The notes beneath the pieces were generated by a model that worked only from the letters and a program-made list of their open reading frames with translations, was not told where the DNA came from and did not search any database. A stretch of DNA of 64,000 bases from Ehretia macrophylla (taxonomy: Eukaryota; Streptophyta; Magnoliopsida; Boraginales; Ehretiaceae), in assembly GCA_037974665.1 (NCBI GenBank), contig CM075767.1:88500644-88564643 (forward strand), in the 5' to 3' direction. The position numbers and the translations under genes are program-made. Positions 57,693 through 64,000 of this stretch are shown here, in pieces. Position 1 is the first letter of the stretch. Each line of letters starts with the position of its first letter.

Positions 57693-57699
57693 ATATAGG
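57693..57699 (+). promoter_or_regulatory. TATA-like box upstream of a 5S gene (A type; shown for copy 40)
   Basis: ATATAGG lies at -27 to -21 from the first base of the 5S gene, with GC at -14/-13 and C at -1. Plant 5S genes are known to need a TATA-like element near -28, a GC near -12 and C at -1. The same motif is at the same distance in nearly all A-type units. B-type units have CATAAAGG instead. Confidence 0.7.
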
Positions 57700-57719
57700 A
57701 ATTGTGCCCTCAACATGAC

Positions 57720-57838
57720 GGGTGCGATCATACCAGCACTAATGCACCGGATCCCATCAGAACTCCGAAGTTAAGCGTGCTTGGGCGAGAGTAGTACTAG
57801 GATGGGTGACCCCCTGGGAAGTCCTCGTGTTGCACCCC
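57720..57838 (+). rRNA. 5S rRNA gene, copy 40 (consensus copy)
   Basis: Structural RNA of the large ribosomal subunit, transcribed by RNA polymerase III in the nucleus with TFIIIA. This copy is the consensus against which the other copies are described (positions 1-119). The 5' end GGGTGCG pairs with the 3' end TGCACCC to form helix I. Box A lies at about positions 49-66 (AAGTTAAGCGTGCTTGGG) and box C at about 81-104, within GGATGGGTGACCCCCTGGGA and the four bases after it. T-runs follow directly. Upstream are a TATA-like box and a C at -1. I see nothing that should prevent expression. Confidence 0.98.
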
Positions 57839-57854
57839 CTTTTCAATTTTTTTT
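57839..57854 (+). terminator. RNA polymerase III terminator (shown for copy 40)
   Basis: After the last base of the gene comes one C, then TTTT, then an eight-T run after CAA. Runs of four or more T on the coding strand terminate RNA polymerase III. The same two T-runs follow nearly every copy. In several B-type units (for example after genes 22, 23 and 25) the G after the second T-run is missing. Confidence 0.85.
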
Positions 57855-58389
57855 GCCCAGGTTAGGGTTGCCAAGATACTTTAGCCACCAAATCTCTATT
57901 ACCGAATCCCACGGAACATTGGGCAAGACAACTTCACTTCACGTAGAGGCCGGGCCCGCAAACCGAAGGCTTAGGGTTTGTGACCAGGTCTTCGTCACTT
58001 CGGTGCCCATAACTTTTGATCCGCAAGGAGTTACGCGGCGCACAGTTGCGAAGATCTCTGAGAGCTCTATGACGGGGGCAGCTAGCTTGCTCGCTGTGCC
58101 CGTTTTTTGAGCCCAAAATCGAACGTTTTCATTAGTTTCAAGCCACATTTTTTCTTTTGCCCTATTTTTCCGTCACGAATCGTACGTCGTGAGCTGTTAA
58201 AAGGACGACAACCTTATTCGCGATACATTTGAGGGCCCTACAACACGTCGATATCACGTCTTGCGAGGATGCGGCGTTGTTGAAGCGGATGGGTTGTCGC
58301 TAAGTCCATTGGGCCTTTTGAATGGGCCATCTCTCTAGGCTGGGACTGTGAACCGTTAACACATAAAGGAATTGTACCCTCAACATGAC
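57855..58389 (+). other. 5S non-transcribed spacer (representative, after copy 40)
   Basis: About 535 bp between the terminator and the next gene, repeated in every unit. No gene is visible in it. Conserved landmarks across units are GCCCATAACTTTTGATCC, a short palindrome AGCTCTCTGAGAGCT (AGATCTCTGAGAGCT in this unit), a GC-rich stretch with GCTTGCTCGCTG, GGATCGTACGTCGTGAGC, and a 7-bp inverted repeat GCCCATT/AATGGGC about 120 bp before the next gene. This spacer has a 7-bp deletion at 58044, shared with the spacers after genes 36 and 44. Confidence 0.8.
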
Positions 58390-58508
58390 GGGTGCGATCA
58401 TACCAGCACTAATGCACCGGATCCCATCAGAACTCCGAACTTAAGCGTACTTGGGCGAGAGTAGTACTAGGATGGGTGACCCCCTGGGAAGTCCTCGTGT
58501 TGCACCCC
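58390..58508 (+). rRNA. 5S rRNA gene, copy 41
   Basis: Changes: G51C, G60A, both in box A. G51C is shared only with copy 45. The upstream box is CATAAAGG (B type), isolated from the main B block. Confidence 0.95.
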
Positions 58509-59065
58509 CTTTTCAATTTTTTTTGCCATGGTTAGGGTTGCCAAGATAATTTATCGACCAAATCTCTAATACCAAATCCCACGGAACATTGGGCAAGACC
58601 ACTCCGCTTCACGCAGAGGCTAGGCCCACAAACCGAGGGCGTAGGGTTTGTGACCAGGTCTCTGTTGCTCCGGTGCCCATAACTTTTGATCCGTAAGGAG
58701 TTACGCGTCGCACAACATACCGTTACAAAGCTCTCTGAGAGCTCTACGACGGGGGCAGCGAGAATGCTCGCTGTGCCCTTTTTGGGGCCCAAAATCGAAC
58801 ATTTTCATCAGTTTCAGGCCACTTTTGTTCGTTTACTCTATTTTTCCGTCCCGGATCGTACGTCGTGAGCTGTTAAAAGGACGACAACCTGACTCGCGGT
58901 ACATTAGAGGGCCCTACATTGTGTCGATCTCATGTCTTGCGAGGATGCTGCGTTGTTGAAGCGGATGGGTTGTCGTTAAGCCCATTGGGCGTTTTGAGTA
59001 GGCCATCTCTCTAGGCTGGCACTGTGAACCATTAACACATATAGGAATTGTGCCCTCAACATGAC

Positions 59066-59184
59066 GGGTGTGATTATACCAGCACTAATGCACCGGGTCC
59101 CATCAGAACTCCGAAGTTAAGCATGCTTGTGCGAGAGTAATACTAGGATGGGTGACCCCCAGGGAAGTCCTCGGGCTGCACCCC
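59066..59184 (+). rRNA. 5S rRNA gene, copy 42 (diverged)
   Basis: Changes: C6T, C10T, A32G, G58A, G65T, G75A, T96A, T109G, T111C. The following spacer lacks about 30 bp at 59410. Confidence 0.92.
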
Positions 59185-59712
59185 CTTTTCATTTTTTTTT
59201 GCCGTGGTTAGGTTTGCCAAGATACTTTTTCCACCAAATCTCTATTACCGAATCCCACGGAACATTGGGCAAGACAACTTCACTTCACGTAGAGGCCGGG
59301 CCCGCAAACTGAGGACGTAGGGATTGTGACCAGGTCTCCGTCGCTCCGGTGCCCATAACTTTTGATCCGTACGGAATTACGCTGTGCACAACATACCGTT
59401 GCAAAGCTCTTGCTTGCTGTGCCCATTTTTGCATCCCAAAATCGAACGTTTTCATCAGTTTCAGGCCACTTTTCTTCTTTTGCTCTGTTTTTCCGTCCCG
59501 GATCGTACGTCGTGAGCTGTTAAAAGGACGACAACCTGACTCGTGGTACATCAGAGGGCCCTACAACGTGTCAATATCACATCTTGCGAGGATGCTACGT
59601 TGTTGAAGTGGATGGGTTGTCGTTAAGCCCATTGGGCCTTTTCAATGGGCCATCTCTCTAGGCTGGCACTGTGAATCGTTAACACAAATAGGAATTGTGC
59701 CCTCAACATGAC

Positions 59713-59831
59713 GGGTGCGATCATACCAGCACTAATGCACCGGATCCCATCAGAACTCCAAAGTTAAGCGTGCTTGGGCGAGAGTAGTACTAGGACGGGT
59801 GACCCCCTGGGAAGTCCTCGTGCTGTACCCC
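59713..59831 (+). rRNA. 5S rRNA gene, copy 43
   Basis: Changes: G48A, T84C, T111C, C114T. T111C is shared with copies 39, 42, 46 and 47. Confidence 0.95.
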
Positions 59832-60389
59832 CTTTTCAATTTTTTTTGCCCTGGTTATGGTTCCCAAGATCCTTTATCCACCAAATCTCTATTACCGAAT
59901 CCCACGGAACATTGGGCAAGACAACTTCGCTTCACGTAGAGGCCGGGCCAGCAAACCGAGGGCGTAGGGTTTGTGACCATGTCTTCGTCTCTCCGTTGCC
60001 CATAACTTTTGATCCGTAAGGTGTTACGCGGTGCACATCATACCGTTGCAAAGCTCTTTGAGAGCTCTACAACGGAGGCAGCCAGCTTGCTCGCTATGCC
60101 CATTTTTGGTGCCCAAAATTGAATGTTTTCATCAGTTTCAGGCCAATTTTCTTCTTTTCCCCTATTTTTCCATCTCGGATCGTACGTCGTGACCTGTTAA
60201 AAGGATGACAACCTGACTTGCGGTACATCATAGGGCCCCACAATGTGTCGATATCACGTCTTGCGAGGATGTTGCGTTGTTGAAGCGGATGGGTTATCGT
60301 TAAGCCCATTGGGCCTTTTGAATGGGCCATCCCTCTAGGCTGGCACTGTGAACCGTTAACACATATAGGAATTGTGTCCTCAACATGAT

Positions 60390-60508
60390 GGGTGCGATCA
60401 TACCAGCACTAATGCACCGGATCCCATCAAAACTCCGAAGTTAAGCGTGCTTGGGCGAGAGTAGTACTAGGATGGGTGACCCCCGGTGAAGTCCTCGAGT
60501 TGCACCCC
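60390..60508 (+). rRNA. 5S rRNA gene, copy 44
   Basis: Changes: G41A, T96G, G98T, T109A. Its spacer matches that of copy 40 in the 7-bp deletion and in AGATCTCTGAG. Confidence 0.95.
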
Positions 60509-61068
60509 CTTTTCAATTTTTTTTGCCCTGGTTAGGGTTGCCAAGATACTTTATCCACCAAATCTCTATTACTGAAGACCACGGAACATTGGGCAAAACA
60601 ACTTCACTTCACGTAGAGGCCGGGCCCGCAAACCGAGGGCGTAGGGTTTGTGACCAGGTCTCCGTCGCTCCGGTGCCCATAACTTTTGATCCACAAGGAG
60701 TTACGCGGCGCACAGTTGCAAAGATCTCTGAGAGCTCTATGATGCGGGCAGCCAACTAGCTCGCTGTCCCATTTTTGGAGCCCAAAATTGAACGTTTTCA
60801 TCAGTTTCAGGCCAATTTTTTTCTTTTGCCCTGTTTTTCCGTCCCGGATCATACGTCGTGAGCTGTTTAAAGGACGACAACTTGACTCGCAGTACATTAG
60901 AGAGCCCTACAATGTGTCGATATCATGTCTTGGGAGGATGCTGCTTTGTTGAAGCGGATGGGTTGTGGTTAAGCCCATTGGGCCTTTTGAATGGGCCGTC
61001 TCTCTAGGCTGTCACTGTGAACCGTTAACACATATAGGAATTGTGCCCTCAACATGACGGGTGCGATC

Positions 61069-61177
61069 ATACTAGCATTAATGCACCGGATCCCATCAGA
61101 ACTCCGAACTTAAGCGTGCTTGGGCCAGAGTAGTACTAGGATGGGTGACCCCCTGGGAAGTCCTCGTGTTGCACCCT
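61069..61177 (+). rRNA. 5S rRNA gene, copy 45
   Basis: Changes: C15T, C20T, G51C, G68C, C119T. G51C and the spacer variants GCGTCGCAC and CACGCAGAGG match copy 41, four units upstream. Confidence 0.94.
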
Positions 61178-61734
61178 CTTTTCAATTTTTTTGCCCTGGT
61201 TAGGGGTGCCAAGATACTTTATCCACCGAATCTCTATTACCAAATCCCACGAAACATTGGGCAAGACAACTTCGCTTCACGCAGAGGCTGGGCCCGCAAA
61301 CCGAGGGCGTAGGGTTTGTGACCTGGTCTCCGTCGCTCCGGTGCCCATAACTTTTGTTCCGTAAGGAGTTACGCGTCGCACAACATACCATTGCAAAGCT
61401 CTTTGAGAGCTCTACGACCGCGGCAGTGAGCATGCTCGCTGTGCCCATTTTTGGAGCCCAAATTCGAACGTTTTCATCAGTTTCAAGCCACTTTTGTTCA
61501 TTTGCCCTATTTCTCTGTCCCGGATCGTACGTCGTGACCTTCTAAAAGGACGACAACCTGATTCGCAGTACATCAAATGGCCCTACAACGTGTCGATATC
61601 ACGTCTTGCTAGGATGCTGCGTTGTTGAAGCGGATGGGTTGTCGTTAAGCCCATTGGGCCTTTTGAATAGGCCATCTCTCTAGGCTGGCATTGTGAACTG
61701 TTAACACATATAGGAATTATGCCCTCAACATGAC

Positions 61735-61852
61735 GGGCGCGATTATACCAGCACTAATGCACCAGATCCCATCAGAACTCCGAAGTTAAGCGTGCTTGGT
61801 CGAGAGTAGTACTAGGATGGGTGACCCCTAGGAAGTCCTCGTGCTGCACCCC
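61735..61852 (+). rRNA. 5S rRNA gene, copy 46
   Basis: 118 bp. Changes: T4C, C10T, G30A, G66T, T111C, and a one-base deletion in the CCCCCTGGGA of box C. Probably impaired. Confidence 0.92.
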
Positions 61853-62411
61853 CTTCTCATTTTTTTTTTCCCTGGTTAGGGTTGCCAAGATACTTTATCC
61901 ACCAAATCTCTATTACCGAATCCCACGGAACATTGGGCAAGACAACTTCACTTCACATAGAGGACGGGCCCGAAAAATCGAGGGCGTAGGACTTGTGACC
62001 AGGTCTCCGTCGCTTCGGTGCCCATAACTTTTGATCCGTAAGGAGTTACACGGCGCAGAGCATACTGTTGCAAAGCACTCCGACAGCTCTATGACGGGGG
62101 CAGCCAGCTTGCTCGCTGTGCCAGTTTTTGGAGCCCAAAATCTAACCTTTTAATCAGTTTTAGGCCACTTTTCTTCTTTTGCTCTCTTTTTCCGTCCCGG
62201 ATCGTACGTCGTGTGCTGTTAAAAGGATGACAACCTTACTCGTGGGACATTAGAGGTCCCTACAACACGTCGATATCACGTCTTGCGAGGATGCAGCGTT
62301 GTTGAAGCGGATGGGTTATCGTTAAGCCCATTGGGCTTTTTGAATGGGCCATCTCTATAGGCTGGCATTGTGAACCGTTAACACATATAGGAATTGTGCC
62401 CTCAACATGAC

Positions 62412-62530
62412 GGGTGCGATCATACCGCCACTAATGCACCGGATCCCATCAGAACACCGAAGTTAAGCGTGCTTGGGCGAGAGTAGTACTAGGATGGGTG
62501 ACCCCCTGGGAAGTCCTCGTACTGCACCCC
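62412..62530 (+). rRNA. 5S rRNA gene, copy 47
   Basis: Changes: A16G, G17C, T45A, G110A, T111C. Both internal promoter boxes are intact. Confidence 0.95.
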
Positions 62531-63088
62531 CTTTCCAATTTTTTTTGCCCTGGTTAGGGTTGCCAAGATACTTTATCCACCAAATTTCTATTACCGAATC
62601 CCACGGAACAATGGGCAAGACAACTTCGCTTCACGTAGAGGCCAGGCCAGCAAACCGAAGGCGTAGGTTTTGTGACCAGGTCTCCGTTGCTCCGGTGGCC
62701 ATAACTTTTGATCCGTAAGGAGTTACGTGGCGTACAGCATATCGTAGCAAAGCACTTTGAGAGCTCTACGATGGGGGCAGCTAGCTTGCTTGCTGTGCCT
62801 ATTTTTGGAGCCCAAAATCGAACGTTTTCATCAGTTTTAGGCTACTTTGCTTCTTTTGCCCTGTTTTTCCGTCTCGGATCGTACGTCGTGAGCTGTTAAA
62901 AGGACGACAACCTGACTCGCCGTACATCAGAGGGCCCCACAACGTTTCGATATAACGTCTTGTAAGGATGTTGCGTTGTAGAAGCGAATGGGTTGCCGTT
63001 AAGCCCATTGGGCCTTTTGAATGGGCCATTTCTCTAGGCTGGGACTGTGAACCGTTAACACATATAGGAATTGTGCCCTCAACATGAT

Positions 63089-63207
63089 GGGTGCAATCAT
63101 ACCAGCACTAATGCCCCGGATTCCATCAGAACTCCGAAGTTAAGCGTGCTTGGGTGAGAGTAGTACTAGGATGGGTGACCCCCTGAGAAGTCCTCGTGTT
63201 GCACCCC
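63089..63207 (+). rRNA. 5S rRNA gene, copy 48
   Basis: Changes: G7A, A27C, C34T, C67T, G98A. Confidence 0.95.
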
Positions 63208-63764
63208 TTTTTCAATTTTTTTTGCCCTGGTTAGGGTTGCCAAGATACTTTATCCACCAAATCTCTATTACCGAATTCCACGGAACATTAGGCAAGACAA
63301 CTTCGCTTGACGTTGAGGCCGGGCCCGCAAATCGAGGGCGTAGAGCTTGTGACTAGGTCTCTGTCGTTCCGGTGCCCATAACTTTTGATCCGTAAGGAGT
63401 TACGCGGTGCACAACATACCGTTGCAGAGCTCTCTGAGAGCTCTACGACGGGGGCAGCGAGCAAGCTCGCTTTGCCCTTTTTGGAGCCCAAAATCGAACG
63501 TTTTCATTAGTTTTAGGCCACTTTTCTTCTTTTCCCATTTTTTTCCGTCCCGGATCGTAGGTCATAAGGTGTTAAAAGGACAACAACCTGACTCGTGATA
63601 CATCAGAGGGCCCTACAACGTGTCGATATCACGTCTTGCGAGGATGCTGCGTTGTTGAAGCGGATGGGTTGTCGTTAAGCCCATTGGGCCTTTTGAATGG
63701 GCCATCTCTCTAGGCTGGCACTTTGTACCGTTAACACATATAGGAATTGTGCCCTCAACATGAC

Positions 63765-63883
63765 AGGTGCGATCATACCAGCACTAATGCACCAGATCCC
63801 ATCAGAACTCTGAAGTTAAGCGTGCTTGGGCGAGAGTGGTACTAGGATAGGTGACCCCCTGGGAAGTCATCGTGTTGCACCCC
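63765..63883 (+). rRNA. 5S rRNA gene, copy 49
   Basis: Changes: G1A, G30A, C47T, A74G, G85A, C105A. The first base is A. Last complete gene in the window. Confidence 0.94.
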
Positions 63884-64000
63884 CTTTCCAATTTTTTTTG
63901 CCCTGGTTAGGGTTACCAAGATACTTTATCCACCAAATCTCTATTATCGAATCCCACGGAACATTGGGCAAGACAACTTCCCTTCACGTAGAGTCCAGGC

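Larger units (their letters stand above)
55702..64000 (+). repeat. 5S rDNA tandem array, block IV (rest of gene 37 to the end of the window)
   Basis: Mostly A-type units. Genes 37 and 38 are 677 bp apart once the inserted LTR is removed. Genes 40-47 form two copies of a four-unit higher-order repeat of about 2.7 kb. The spacers after genes 40 and 44 share a 7-bp deletion, and the spacer after gene 42 lacks about 30 bp at 59410. The window ends 117 bp into the spacer after gene 49, so the array probably continues. Confidence 0.97.

Noticed and set aside
57781..58110. Recurrent reading frames of about 80-110 codons starting in 5S genes and running into the spacer
   Set aside because: They recur in every unit because the DNA repeats, run through a structural RNA gene and its Pol III terminator, have no homology I recognise, and differ in length with each substitution.
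186..63883. Cassandra-type elements, whose LTRs contain 5S sequence
   Set aside because: Here complete 5S genes stand in regular ~677-bp units with their own spacers, and the LTRs themselves carry no 5S sequence; they are inserted into it.

Overview
This window is plant nuclear DNA made almost entirely of repeats: a tandem 5S ribosomal DNA array, all genes on the + strand, broken open by LTR retrotransposons. The 119-bp gene matches flowering-plant 5S rRNA over its whole length, with box A, the intermediate element and box C, a TATA-like motif about 27 bp upstream and T-runs directly downstream. The transposons are Ty3/gypsy chromovirus elements with very long LTRs (about 3.5-3.7 kb), also typical of plants. 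I favour a eudicot but cannot name the species. No ordinary protein-coding gene is visible.

Layout. 1-10310: 5S genes 1-15 and the first 24 bp of gene 16, period about 676-677 bp. 10311-14030: a solo LTR on the - strand inside gene 16 (target duplication CTAAT). 14031-19081: rest of gene 16 and genes 17-23. 19082-31542: a 12.5-kb chromovirus of the Tekay/Del type on the - strand, with decayed gag-pol and remnants of a third LTR, in a spacer (duplication CTGTG). 31543-40624: genes 24-36 and the first 18 bp of gene 37. 40625-55701: a solo LTR on the + strand inside gene 37 (CTAGC/CCAGC). This LTR has been swollen by a 26-unit, 361-bp tandem array (41534-50912) and by a nested 2.6-kb solo LTR of another family (52618-55213, duplication CTGAT). 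55702-64000: rest of gene 37 and genes 38-49.

With the three primary insertions and one copy of each target duplication removed, the 5S units on either side join at exactly 677 bp each time, so the elements landed in a pre-existing regular array. I count 49 5S genes, two of them split. The array is not uniform: one block (genes 20-34) carries a different spacer and TATA-box type, a sub-type of it is perfectly associated with a box A substitution, and local higher-order repeats of two, three and four units can be seen.

The most unusual feature is the 361-bp array inside one LTR. It has grown from a segment that is single-copy in the three other LTRs of this group, and its interior is organised as four copies of a five-unit (1.80 kb) higher-order repeat, as in a young satellite. 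Second are two independent insertions of related elements within 6 bp of each other at the start of two 5S genes. Third is an ordered sequence module shared between LTRs of two otherwise different families.
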